This document shows, in pieces, positions 1 through 6,656 of a stretch of 11,147 nucleotides of DNA (its first letter is position 1; each line of letters starts with the position of its first letter). The DNA is from an uncultured Haloferula sp. (GTDB taxonomy: Bacteria; Verrucomicrobiota; Verrucomicrobiae; Verrucomicrobiales; Akkermansiaceae). The stretch spans positions 1 to 11,147 of the forward strand of contig CAMPGU010000124.1 in the NCBI GenBank assembly GCA_946885645.1, read 5' to 3'. Both the position numbers and the translations under genes were made by a program. The notes beneath the pieces are model-generated. The model had not been told where the DNA came from and made no database searches. It saw nothing but the letters and a program-made list of their open reading frames with translations.

Positions 1-210
1 CGCAGCCGGAGAAGCCGGCGGCGGAGGATCGGGCAGGGGCGCGGGCCCGGCAGCGACCGGAGAAACGGACGGGGGCTCCGGGAGCGGCGGCGCGGTGATG
101 CTCTGGCGGCAGCCGGGGCAGGGACCGGTCACTCCCGCCAAGGCCGAGGGCACCGTGAGCCGGAGATTGCAGTGGGGGCAGCCGAAGGAGAGGGTTTCGG
201 GGGAGGGCAT
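1..210 (-). CDS. Zinc-ribbon, proline-rich protein (N-terminal part, cut by window edge)
   Basis: Reading the minus strand from the ATG at 208-210 gives 70 residues that stay open to the window edge. An in-frame TAG at 241-243 and no other ATG, GTG or TTG in between fix the start. Residues 11-14 are CPHC and 31-34 are CPGC, a four-cysteine zinc ribbon with a 16-residue spacer. From residue 41 the chain becomes a proline/alanine-rich linker, which usually tethers such a ribbon to a membrane segment or another domain; that part lies outside the window. The ribbon probably binds one zinc ion, but its partner or substrate cannot be told. Small zinc-ribbon heads followed by Pro-rich linkers are, as far as I recall, common in Verrucomicrobiota proteins of unknown role. 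The gene lies downstream of the pilT terminator, so it is probably transcribed separately. No Shine-Dalgarno sequence is visible. Confidence 0.8.
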   Translation of the reverse strand, partial: MPSPETLSFGCPHCNLRLTVPSALAGVTGPCPGCRQSITAPPLPEPPSVSPVAAGPAPLPDPPPPASPAA

Positions 211-294
211 TGAAGAAAGCGCAGCTTCAGGAAGCGGACGCTATCGGAACGGGAAAGAGAGGTAAAGTGAACATCGGCGCGGGCGGGGTACGTG

Positions 295-319
295 AAAAAG
301 GCGGACATCGCGTCCGCCT
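295..319 (-). terminator. Rho-independent terminator after pilT
   Basis: Read on the minus strand, AGGCGGAC, a 5-base loop (GCGAT) and GTCCGCCT form a perfect 8-bp, GC-rich stem followed directly by a run of five T. It begins 26 bases after the pilT stop codon, so it closes the pilT transcript and separates it from the zinc-ribbon gene. Confidence 0.88.
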
Positions 320-345
320 CCTTCGAAATTCGTCCATCGTCCCCC

Positions 346-1455
346 TCAGTGTTCCAGCGGGCTTTCGCCCGAGGCGTCACCGAGATGCGAGGAACGGTCC
401 GGCAGGAATTTCTTGAAGCGCGTCTTGTCGATCGCCTTCATGTAGGCTTCTTCCGGAGAGATCACGCCTTCCTGGAGCCGGTTCCAGATGGACTCGTCCA
501 TGAACTGCATGCCCTCGCCCTTGCCGCCGGTGATCACGTCGTAGAGCTTCTGGGTGGCACCCTCGCGGATGATCGCGGAGACCGCGGGCGTCGCGAAGAG
601 GATCTCGTGAACGGCCGTCCGGCCCGGCTTGTCCACGCGCTTGCAGAGGAGCTGGGCGAGCACCCCGCGCAGCGATGCGGCGAGCATGGTGCGCACCTGC
701 GACTGCTGGTCGGCGGGGAAGACGTCGATGATACGGTCCACCGTCTTGCGCGCGTTGTTCGTGTGGAGGGTGCCGAAGACCAGCAGGCCCGTTTCCGCCG
801 CGGTCAGCGCGAGCGAAATCGTCTCAAGGTCCCGCATCTCGCCCACCAGCACGATGTCGGCATCTTCACGGAGCGCGGCGCGCAGGCCGTCGGAGAAGGT
901 TGGCGTCTGGATCGGCACCTCGCGCTGGGTGATGATCGAGCGCTTGTTGCGGTGCACGAACTCGATCGGCTCCTCGATGGTGATGATGTGCCGGTTGTAG
1001 TTCGTGTTGATGTAGTCGAGCAGCGCCGCGAGCGTGGTGGACTTGCCGGAACCGGTCGGGCCGGTGACGAGCACCAGACCGGAGCGGATGTGGCCGAACT
1101 GCTTCACCACTTCCGGCACGCCGAGCGATTCGAGCGACATGATCTCGGTCGGGATCAGCCGGAAGACGGCGGCGAGGCCGCGGTTTTGCTTCAGGTAGTT
1201 GCAGCGGAAGCGCGACTCCTCATCCATCGAGTAGGCGAAGTCGAGGTCGCCGGTCTCGAGATAGCGCTCGAAGGCTTTCGGGTCGCAGATCTCCTCGAGC
1301 ATTTCCCTGAAATCCTGCCCCCCCAGCACCGGCTGGTCGGGGATGGGAACGACGGAGCCGTGCTTGCGGACCTTCGGCGGCTGGCCTTCCGAAAGGTGAA
1401 GGTCGGAACCCTTGTTCGCGACGAGGTATTGGAAATAGGCGTCGATGCGGGCCAT
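346..1455 (-). CDS. pilT: Type IV pilus retraction ATPase, PilT family
   Basis: Hexameric cytoplasmic ATPase of the PilT/VirB11-like secretion ATPase superfamily; PilT powers pilus disassembly and twitching motility at the inner-membrane pilus base. The 369 residues are close to the usual PilT length. The N-terminal domain opens with the family pattern KGSDLHLSEGQPP (15-27). Walker A is canonical GPTGSGKST (132-140). The Asp-box region reads ITIEEPIEF (158-166), with Glu where PilT usually has Asp. Walker B with its tail is LVGEMRD (203-209), and the His box is GTLHTN (228-233). The C-terminal IIREG segment (295-299) corresponds to the AIRNLIRE region important for retraction in PilT. It follows the paralogue at 1474-2556 by 18 bases in the same orientation, so the two are probably co-transcribed, ending at the terminator at 295-319. 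No Shine-Dalgarno sequence precedes the ATG. No pilin or assembly gene is in the window. Confidence 0.93.
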   Translation of the reverse strand: MARIDAYFQYLVANKGSDLHLSEGQPPKVRKHGSVVPIPDQPVLGGQDFREMLEEICDPKAFERYLETGDLDFAYSMDEESRFRCNYLKQNRGLAAVFRLIPTEIMSLESLGVPEVVKQFGHIRSGLVLVTGPTGSGKSTTLAALLDYINTNYNRHIITIEEPIEFVHRNKRSIITQREVPIQTPTFSDGLRAALREDADIVLVGEMRDLETISLALTAAETGLLVFGTLHTNNARKTVDRIIDVFPADQQSQVRTMLAASLRGVLAQLLCKRVDKPGRTAVHEILFATPAVSAIIREGATQKLYDVITGGKGEGMQFMDESIWNRLQEGVISPEEAYMKAIDKTRFKKFLPDRSSHLGDASGESPLEH

Positions 1456-1473
1456 GGCAGGTATCGCGGGAAA

Positions 1474-2556
1474 TCAGGATTGGAAGAAATTGCGCATCTG
1501 GTTCTTGTCCTCGCTGCGGAAGAGCGCTTCTTCCTGCGTGATCAGGCCCTTGATGTAGAGGCGCCGGAGGGACTCATCCATGGTGATCATGCCGACGTTC
1601 TTGCCGGTCTGCATGATGCCCGGGAGCATGAAGGTCTTCCCATCGCGGATGGTGGCGGAGACGGCGGCCGTATTGACCAGGAGCTCGAGCGCCAGCACGC
1701 GGCCCTGGCCATCGGCACGGGGTACGAGCTGCTGGGAAAGGATCCCGCGCAAGGACTCCGAGACCATGATGCGGATTTGTTCGCGCTGGTCGGTCGGGAA
1801 GACGTCGAGCACGCGGTCCAGAGTCCGGGGCGCGTTGCCGGTGTGGAGCGTGCCGAGCACCAGGTGACCCGTTTCCGCGGCGGTGAGGGCGAGCGAGATC
1901 GTTTCCAAGTCGCGCATTTCACCGACCATGATCACGTCCGGGTCTTCCCGGAGGGCACCGCGGAGCGCCTTCGCGAAGGACTCCGTGTGGGTGTGGACCT
2001 CGCGTTGGTTCACCTGACAGCCCTTCGATTCAAACACATACTCGATCGGGTCTTCCAAGGTCAGGATGTGGTCGTCGCGGTCCTGGTTGATGAAATCGAC
2101 GATCGCCGCCAGCGTGGTGGACTTGCCGGAGCCAACCGCTCCGGTGATGAGAATAAGGCCGTTGTGGTAGCGGGTCAGCGGCGTCAAGTGCTCCATCGGG
2201 AGATCGAGCTCCTCCATGCTGCGGAGCGTCGAGTTGATGATCCGGAAGACCATGTCGTAGCCGAGACGCTGCTTGACCACGGACGCGCGGAAGCGGCCCT
2301 CGCTGTTCGAGTAGGCGAAATCGACATCGCCCTTTTCCTGGAGACGGTTCCATTCGCGCTCGCCGAGAAAGGACCGCGCGAGCTTCTCCGTTTCCTGCTC
2401 GGTGAGCGGGGGATGATCGGCCCAGATCGGCAGGAGTTGACCGAAGCGACGCCAGGCCGGCGGGAAAGCCGTCGGCAAATGGACGTCGGAACAATCATAC
2501 TCGCGGCCGAGTCTGAGATAGTCGTCTACGTGGTCGAGAACGCGGTGCTCGGACAT
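1474..2556 (-). CDS. PilT/PilU-family pilus motor ATPase (second paralogue)
   Basis: Paralogue of the neighbouring PilT, 360 residues from the chosen ATG (2554-2556). That start aligns with the start of PilT (both begin a short helix leading to CSDVHLP / GSDLHLS). A GTG at 2626-2628 would add 24 residues with no family resemblance. Walker A is GAVGSGKST (139-147), Ala-Val replacing the usual Pro-Thr. The Asp box is LTLEDPIEY (165-173), Walker B is MVGEMRD (210-216) and the His box GTLHTG (235-240). The 19-residue stretch from GEMRD to AETG is identical in the two proteins although their DNA differs, so the duplication is old. The C-terminus (SQQLVPRADGQGR at 274-286, and an acidic-basic tail near 348-355) looks more like PilU, which assists PilT in retraction. 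I infer an accessory retraction ATPase; a second true PilT is the alternative. First gene of the pair, 68 bases after the YqjK-like gene. Confidence 0.9.
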   Translation of the reverse strand: MSEHRVLDHVDDYLRLGREYDCSDVHLPTAFPPAWRRFGQLLPIWADHPPLTEQETEKLARSFLGEREWNRLQEKGDVDFAYSNSEGRFRASVVKQRLGYDMVFRIINSTLRSMEELDLPMEHLTPLTRYHNGLILITGAVGSGKSTTLAAIVDFINQDRDDHILTLEDPIEYVFESKGCQVNQREVHTHTESFAKALRGALREDPDVIMVGEMRDLETISLALTAAETGHLVLGTLHTGNAPRTLDRVLDVFPTDQREQIRIMVSESLRGILSQQLVPRADGQGRVLALELLVNTAAVSATIRDGKTFMLPGIMQTGKNVGMITMDESLRRLYIKGLITQEEALFRSEDKNQMRNFFQS

Positions 2557-2624
2557 GTGGGCGAGCTTTAGAGCGGGAAGAACCGGAGATGGGAAGCGGG
2601 AACTTTCACCATGTCTCAAGAATG

Positions 2625-2975
2625 TCACCTGCTGTCATTACGCGGTATTGCAAAGCGCCTGCGGGCCTCCTGCATGGCCCAGTTTTGGAGTGCGGGGCGC
2701 GCGAGGGTCAAGGCACCTCCCAGCACCAGGCCAAGCAGGCCCTTCTTGGCCTTTTCCGCCGCGGGACGGCGTCTTTTGAAAATGGAGCTGGCGAGAAAGC
2801 CGGCACCAAGGGAGCCCCCGAACCACGCCAGCGGCTTGGAAAGGATCGAGTCCTTCACCCGGGCGGGAACATCAAAGCGGCGGCGGAGCTCGGAGAGATC
2901 CGCGGCGAGCGCCACGCGGGAAGCGGCTATGCGTGCGATCAGTGCTTCGGCCTGTCCTTGAGATTGAGAAGCCAT
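2625..2975 (-). CDS. Small membrane protein, YqjK-like, third gene of cluster
   Basis: A 116-residue protein. The start is the ATG at 2973-2975; the same frame stays open further upstream, but that part is arginine-rich shadow sequence opposite to the real YqjE-like reading frame. Residues 1-35 form an Ala/Arg/Glu-rich helix (AEALIARIAASR at 9-20), then a Pro-containing turn. A Gly/Ala/Leu hydrophobic stretch (about 53-66), a basic loop (KRRR at 67-70) and a second hydrophobic stretch (about 78-98) suggest one or two membrane passes. The tail is basic. Sequence similarity to enterobacterial YqjK is only in overall plan (charged helix, then a short hydrophobic region with Arg/Lys-rich borders), so the name rests mostly on position. 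It overlaps the end of the YqjE-like gene by 37 bases in another frame, implying translational coupling. Function unknown. Confidence 0.72.
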   Translation of the reverse strand: MASQSQGQAEALIARIAASRVALAADLSELRRRFDVPARVKDSILSKPLAWFGGSLGAGFLASSIFKRRRPAAEKAKKGLLGLVLGGALTLARPALQNWAMQEARRRFAIPRNDSR

Positions 2976-3340
2976 TCGCGGTCTTTGGAGAGTTCGGTTT
3001 TCGTGAGCTGGAAAGCCGGCGGGGCGGGCCGGCGCAGGACAGCGGCGGCGATCCCGGCGATCAGAAGATGGAAAACGGCGGCACCGATGGCCACGAAGTG
3101 CCATCCTACCCCGTCTCCGGCGGTTGCGATCCAGCCGATGACGCCGGCGACCGCCGCCATCCAGGCGATCATCGCGCAGCCGGTGATCACGCCGATGAGG
3201 ATACCGCTGCGGGCGGCCGTCTTTCCTGCCTCCCGGGCCTCCATGGAGAGGAGTTCCAAACGGGCGGAGACGAACTCCACCGCGGACTCCCGCCACGAAG
3301 AGGGGGGGGCGTGCATTTCGGTGTCCGGATCTTCGGTCAT
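2939..3340 (-). CDS. Phage-holin-superfamily-III / YqjE-like (DUF1469) membrane protein
   Basis: A 133-residue inner-membrane protein. An N-terminal amphipathic helix (WRESAVEFVSARLELLSMEA at 16-35) leads into two transmembrane segments, about 46-72 and 79-101, and a charged C-terminal helix with the pattern LTKTELSKDREWL (112-124). This layout, with an RLEL-type helix before two TMs and a KDxxWL-type tail, is that of the Pfam phage_holin_3_6 / DUF1469 group, to which enterobacterial YqjE belongs. Despite the family name these chromosomal members are not known to lyse cells; their role is unclear. It sits between the DUF883 gene and the YqjK-like gene in one orientation. The 66-base gap to the upstream gene contains a hairpin ending 11 bases before the ATG, and no Shine-Dalgarno sequence is visible. 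Confidence 0.83.
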   Translation of the reverse strand: MTEDPDTEMHAPPSSWRESAVEFVSARLELLSMEAREAGKTAARSGILIGVITGCAMIAWMAAVAGVIGWIATAGDGVGWHFVAIGAAVFHLLIAGIAAAVLRRPAPPAFQLTKTELSKDREWLLNLKDRPKH

Positions 3341-3351
3341 GAGATCAAATG

Positions 3352-3388
3352 GCCCATGCGCGCGCGGTGTCCGGCACGCAGCATGGGC
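3352..3388 (-). other. Inverted repeat between the DUF883 and YqjE-like genes
   Basis: The arms GCCCATG (3352-3358) and CATGGGC (3382-3388) pair perfectly over 7 bp. Inside them, GTG and CAC with flanking GC bases can extend a second stem, giving a stem-internal loop-stem shape. No T-run follows on the minus strand, so it is not a standard terminator. It ends 11 bases before the ATG of the YqjE-like gene and could act as an RNA-processing site, a 3' stabiliser of the DUF883 message, or a translation brake. Confidence 0.5.
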
Positions 3389-3406
3389 GGTCCGATTGCT
3401 TGCGCC

Positions 3407-3871
3407 TCAGCGGCGGGCGATGAGGCCGATGACGAAGCCGAGGCCGAGAGCACCGATGACGCAGCGGGTGGGATGCTGGCGGATGTAGTCTTCGGTCGTG
3501 ATGTGGATCTCCTTGGCCTTCGCCCGGGTTTCGCGCCACTGCTCGTCCGCGGCAGTGCGGATCTGCTGGGCCTTTTCCCCGGCCACGTGCTTGAGCGACT
3601 CGGCCTTTTCGGTGGCGGCGCTCTTGAAGGCGACGGCCTTCTCGCTGGCGACATCGCGGAAGTGTTGCACCTGTTCGGTGGCCCGCTCCTTCAGGGCCTT
3701 GGCTTGATCGCCGGCCTGATGGGCGAGGTCTTTCGCCTGGTGGGCGATTTCCTTGGCTTTTTCACCGGCAGCGGCGCGGAGGTCGTTGGCGGCCTGGCCG
3801 ACGGAAGGAGTCTTGGAGAAGCCGGCCTCGGGATCGAGCGAACCGGCGCTGGTGGCGAAAGTGTCTGACAT
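3407..3871 (-). CDS. DUF883 / ElaB-YqjD-type membrane-anchored coiled-coil protein
   Basis: A 154-residue protein. The C-terminal region YIRQHPTRCVIGALGLGFVI (129-148) followed by GLIARR is the hallmark of the DUF883 family: a Gly-zipper transmembrane helix capped by basic residues. E. coli members YqjD, ElaB and YgaM are stationary-phase inner-membrane proteins that bind ribosomes through the N-terminal part. Residues about 28-118 are a long Ala/Lys/Glu/Gln-rich amphipathic helix with a regular 11-residue repeat. E. coli YqjD is about 100 residues, so this homologue has an enlarged helix. No signal peptide is seen, so the helix should face the cytoplasm. It is the first gene of a three-gene cluster with YqjE-like and YqjK-like proteins. 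The region upstream (3872-4033) must contain its promoter, but I cannot recognise clear -35/-10 boxes, and no Shine-Dalgarno sequence precedes the ATG. A ribosome-hibernation or membrane-stress role is inferred from the family only. Confidence 0.88.
   Translation of the reverse strand: MSDTFATSAGSLDPEAGFSKTPSVGQAANDLRAAAGEKAKEIAHQAKDLAHQAGDQAKALKERATEQVQHFRDVASEKAVAFKSAATEKAESLKHVAGEKAQQIRTAADEQWRETRAKAKEIHITTEDYIRQHPTRCVIGALGLGFVIGLIARR
3524..3775 (-). repeat. Coding 11-residue tandem repeat in the DUF883 protein
   Basis: Residues 51-116 divide into six consecutive 11-residue units with the approximate pattern x-[A/V/Q]-A-[G/T/S]-[E/D]-[K/Q]-A-x-x-[L/F/I]-[K/R]. Glu falls at 66, 77, 88, 99 and 110 and Asp at 55. 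A further unit at 33-43 is separated by a 7-residue spacer (HQAKDLA, 44-50), which preserves the helical phase because 7 and 11 both match turns of an amphipathic helix. The DNA copies are diverged, so the repeat is old and held at protein level. Confidence 0.8.
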
Positions 3872-3984
3872 GACTATGGATGGTTAGGAGTGCTCCGCGG
3901 ACCGTGTGATGGTCCCGCCAAACGCTGGCACGGATAGCATGGGCGCGCAAGGAAGGATCTGACGCCCGCCCCCTGGCGGAGACG

Positions 3985-4009
3985 AGGCGGAGAGCCGCGC
4001 CTTCCGCCT
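3985..4009 (-). other. Hairpin downstream of the AsmA-like gene
   Basis: AGGCGGA (3985-3991) and TCCGCCT (4003-4009) form a perfect 7-bp stem with an 11-base loop, 24 bases after the AsmA-like stop codon on the minus strand. There is no T-run, so it is at best a weak or Rho-assisted terminator. It lies in the 162-base gap that must also hold the promoter of the DUF883 gene. Confidence 0.35.
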
Positions 4010-4033
4010 GGCCGACCGGTCTCCGGCGCGTTC

Positions 4034-6541
4034 TCAGGGTCGTCCCGGAGGTCTCCCCACGCTCCGTGCTTTCGGCGGGGCCGTGAGCTTCTCCTGCTCG
4101 TCCTCCGGCGGGGAAGTGAACATCACGTTGTCCCACTTCGGCTCGCGCAGGGGGCCCGCTCCGCGGAACTGGAAAAGTCCGTAGAAAGGTTTGAGCGGCA
4201 GCGTGATGACGCCGAGCAGGCCGCGCGCGTTCATGCGCAGGGTCATGTCCAAGGTCTTCCGATTGAGGTCGGCCACGGCGTCACCGGTGAAGACGAGCGA
4301 GGGCGTGGCGGTTTCAAAATCATTGGTGCGGAGGACGCCGTCCTTCACCTTGAAGGTGCAGAATGCTTCCTTCGCCTCCTGAAAGCCCGCCTTGCGGTTG
4401 GCAAGCACCGCTGAAAGCACCGGTGAAAGCGGCCCGAAGATCGGCACCGAGAACAGCTCGCCTTCTTCCAAGGCAACCAGTCCTTCCGCATCGAGGCCGG
4501 CCGGGCCTTTCCCCCGCTGCTCGAGCTCGATGCGGCCGGTGACGAAGCCTTTGGCCACCTTGTCGAAGCCGCAATCCTTCGAGATCTCCGGCAGGCTGAG
4601 GCGGGTCCAGTCCAGCTCTCCTTTTACCACGTCGTCGCCGTCGTAGCGGACGTCGAATTTTCCGCGCACCGGTCCTTCGTAAAGGCTGAAGGAGAGGTCG
4701 TTCACTTCGGTGTGGCCGGGGAGGACCCGCACTTCGGTACCGAGATCGCTCAGGCGCAGATCGGTATCCGCGAATTTGTAGGAGACCTCGCCGGGGGTGC
4801 TGCCCTTCACCCGGAAGTCGGTCTTCGGCGAGCCGCGCTTGAAAAGGCCGATGACGCCCTCCGCTTCCAGCTTCGGAGGCTGGTGAAAGCGGTATTGCTC
4901 CAGATGGTCGGCCACTTCCGGGAGGAACATCCGCAGTACCGGTGCGGGCCAGATGCTGCCCTTCACGTCCTCGAACACCAGGGTTCCCGGGCCGCTCTCC
5001 CAGCGGACGCTGGCCGCGGAGGCCTTGCCGCTCATCGGCCCGCCATGGGCTTTTCTCATGGCGTAGCCGGAGTAGTCGAATTCGACCGAACCGTCGTGGA
5101 AATCGAGGAAGTCGTGATTGAGCATCATCTTGGTGGTCGCCCACAGGAAGGGCGTACCCTTGTAGCTCATGTTTTCCGCCCTCACTTCGCCGACGGTGGA
5201 CCAATCGTGCTTGTCATGGCGGTTGAAGCGGCCTTCGACACGGCCGGATACCGCCGGGTTGTCGTTCTCGGAGAAATCGGAGAAAATCCGGCCCAGCGTT
5301 TGTCCCTCGAAAAGGCCCCGCCAGACGCTCACGCGCAGGTTTGTCGAGACTTCGTAGCGCACTTGATCCGGCTCCACCAGCAGCCGGGCGTTGAGGTGGC
5401 CGTCCGGGCGGGTGGCTACCACGTTGTCGAGGTAGAGGCGCTCGCCATCCCAGGAAATATCGCTTTCCAGGCGGGAGGCGGAATGGTCGGCGAATTTCAC
5501 GTCGCTCGCGGCGAGGTGGCCGATCAAATGAAAGTCCGGCGGCGCGTCTTCCGGCCACTCGAAATTCCCGCGCGCGGTGATCTCCGGGCGGGATTGGAAG
5601 CTGACCTTGTCGAGGATGCCGGCCGCGTTGACCTCCTTCAGCAGTGCCGGGAGTTCCAGGTTCGACCTCGCATCGAAATGCCCGGAACGGGTGGCCAGGT
5701 CGTATTCCATGCGGCCTTTCAGCGCGCCCCCGCCGTCCTCCACATCGAGCGATTCCAGCACCAGCAGGCGCCCGCGCATTTCGCCCGCGGCTTCCACCCG
5801 GGTGAGGGCGATGCCGCCGCGTTCCATGCCATCGCTTTTCAAGGAAAGATCCGCGCGCACGGACTTCGGGTCATCGAGGTCGCCTTCCAAGCGGATCCGG
5901 ATGACCGGCGGCTTCGCGGGCTCGAAGCTCCACGGTTCTAGCAAGCCGATCACGCGGGACAGGAGCTTGCGCCGGTAGATCTGCGCCTCCTCGTTATCCA
6001 TGTCCTTGACGGACAGTCGCTGCCGGTAGCCGAGGAGAAAGGCTTCGAATTCCAGGCGGATGCCGCCGATATCCCCGCGGGCATCGAGGATTTCCAGGCG
6101 GCGGCCGCCGGGCATGAGCACGCGGCCGCTGGCATTGCTCACCTCCAGAACCTTCGAGTCCGGATCATCCGGATCCGCGGGCAGTGCGAGGGAGCCGCCG
6201 ATCAATTCCAGACGCTCCACGCGGACGTCCCCCCGGGCCAGCTTCGAGCGGTCCACGCTGACGACCACCTCCTTCGCGCGGGCGATCACCCGCTGGCGGG
6301 ACTCGTCTGCATAGACGCGGATTTCATCCGCCTCGATGCCCCGCAGCGGCCAATAGCGGAGCTTGCCGATGTCCGCATGCAAGCCCTGTGAGGCGAGCGC
6401 CTGTTCGATCCTCGTGCGCCAGGTGTCCGGGAGGCCCGTCCGGTTCACCCACCACAGGCAGCCTGCCGCGGAAATCATCGCGGCAAACAGCAGCAACGCG
6501 ACCAGCGTCCTGAGCTTGTGGATGATCCGGATGTGTCTCAC
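4034..6541 (-). CDS. AsmA-like envelope protein
   Basis: An 835-residue protein. A basic N-terminus and one transmembrane helix (about 12-32) anchor it in the inner membrane; the rest should lie in the periplasm and is predicted mostly beta-rich, with alternating hydrophobic/charged strands throughout. The last ~140 residues (about 680-815) resemble the AsmA C-terminal region: a gain-of-domain start GLVALEEGELFSVPIFGPLS, a strand-rich segment around VKDGVLRTNDFETATPSLVF and a final GLLGVITLPLKPFYGLFQFR. AsmA-family proteins (AsmA, TamB, YhdP, YicH) are long beta-groove proteins thought to carry phospholipids between inner and outer membranes. The start is a GTG (6539-6541) with no Shine-Dalgarno sequence. 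The tail is Pro/Arg/Gly-rich. It stands alone, divergent from the gene at 6657 and followed by a weak hairpin. Exact subfamily is uncertain. Confidence 0.83.
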   Translation of the reverse strand: MRHIRIIHKLRTLVALLLFAAMISAAGCLWWVNRTGLPDTWRTRIEQALASQGLHADIGKLRYWPLRGIEADEIRVYADESRQRVIARAKEVVVSVDRSKLARGDVRVERLELIGGSLALPADPDDPDSKVLEVSNASGRVLMPGGRRLEILDARGDIGGIRLEFEAFLLGYRQRLSVKDMDNEEAQIYRRKLLSRVIGLLEPWSFEPAKPPVIRIRLEGDLDDPKSVRADLSLKSDGMERGGIALTRVEAAGEMRGRLLVLESLDVEDGGGALKGRMEYDLATRSGHFDARSNLELPALLKEVNAAGILDKVSFQSRPEITARGNFEWPEDAPPDFHLIGHLAASDVKFADHSASRLESDISWDGERLYLDNVVATRPDGHLNARLLVEPDQVRYEVSTNLRVSVWRGLFEGQTLGRIFSDFSENDNPAVSGRVEGRFNRHDKHDWSTVGEVRAENMSYKGTPFLWATTKMMLNHDFLDFHDGSVEFDYSGYAMRKAHGGPMSGKASAASVRWESGPGTLVFEDVKGSIWPAPVLRMFLPEVADHLEQYRFHQPPKLEAEGVIGLFKRGSPKTDFRVKGSTPGEVSYKFADTDLRLSDLGTEVRVLPGHTEVNDLSFSLYEGPVRGKFDVRYDGDDVVKGELDWTRLSLPEISKDCGFDKVAKGFVTGRIELEQRGKGPAGLDAEGLVALEEGELFSVPIFGPLSPVLSAVLANRKAGFQEAKEAFCTFKVKDGVLRTNDFETATPSLVFTGDAVADLNRKTLDMTLRMNARGLLGVITLPLKPFYGLFQFRGAGPLREPKWDNVMFTSPPEDEQEKLTAPPKARSVGRPPGRP

Positions 6542-6656
6542 GCGGCGGGGGAATGAGAAATCAAAACCCGCGGAATGAACAGCGGGAATGCCCGTTCCGA
6601 AGGCCTGCTTGCACTTCTTGCTCCCGCTCCGGCTTCTTTTTCGCTAAGCGACGGGT

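Noticed and set aside
292..2571. A 759-codon open frame on the plus strand, opposite both PilT genes and their junction
   Set aside because: It is the antisense shadow of two high-GC genes in a compatible frame. Its product is Arg/Glu/Val/Asp-rich with no domain resemblance, while the minus-strand products have complete ATPase motifs.
2976..3296. Upstream extension of the YqjK-like frame to a 223-residue protein
   Set aside because: The extension is Arg/Gly/Pro-rich and lies entirely opposite in frame to the YqjE-like gene; the ATG at 2973-2975 gives a sensible protein.
2939..3340. Phage remnant, from the holin-superfamily match
   Set aside because: The family is widespread on bacterial chromosomes as YqjE-like proteins and no phage gene lies near.
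2933..3868. Plus-strand open frame opposite the DUF883/YqjE-like genes
   Set aside because: Gly/Asp/Arg-rich shadow; the minus strand has recognisable membrane proteins.
3899..3915. Inverted repeat GGACC/GGTCC upstream of the DUF883 gene as an operator
   Set aside because: Only five pairs with a 7-base loop; expected by chance in DNA of this GC content.
4712..5941. 409-codon plus-strand open frame opposite the AsmA-like gene
   Set aside because: Composition is that of an antisense shadow and no family features are visible; the sense strand gives a continuous 835-residue protein.
4034..6541. Cys28 of the AsmA-like protein as a lipoprotein site
   Set aside because: The residues before Cys28 are A-A-G but position -3 is Ala rather than Leu/Ile/Val, and the helix looks like a plain membrane anchor.
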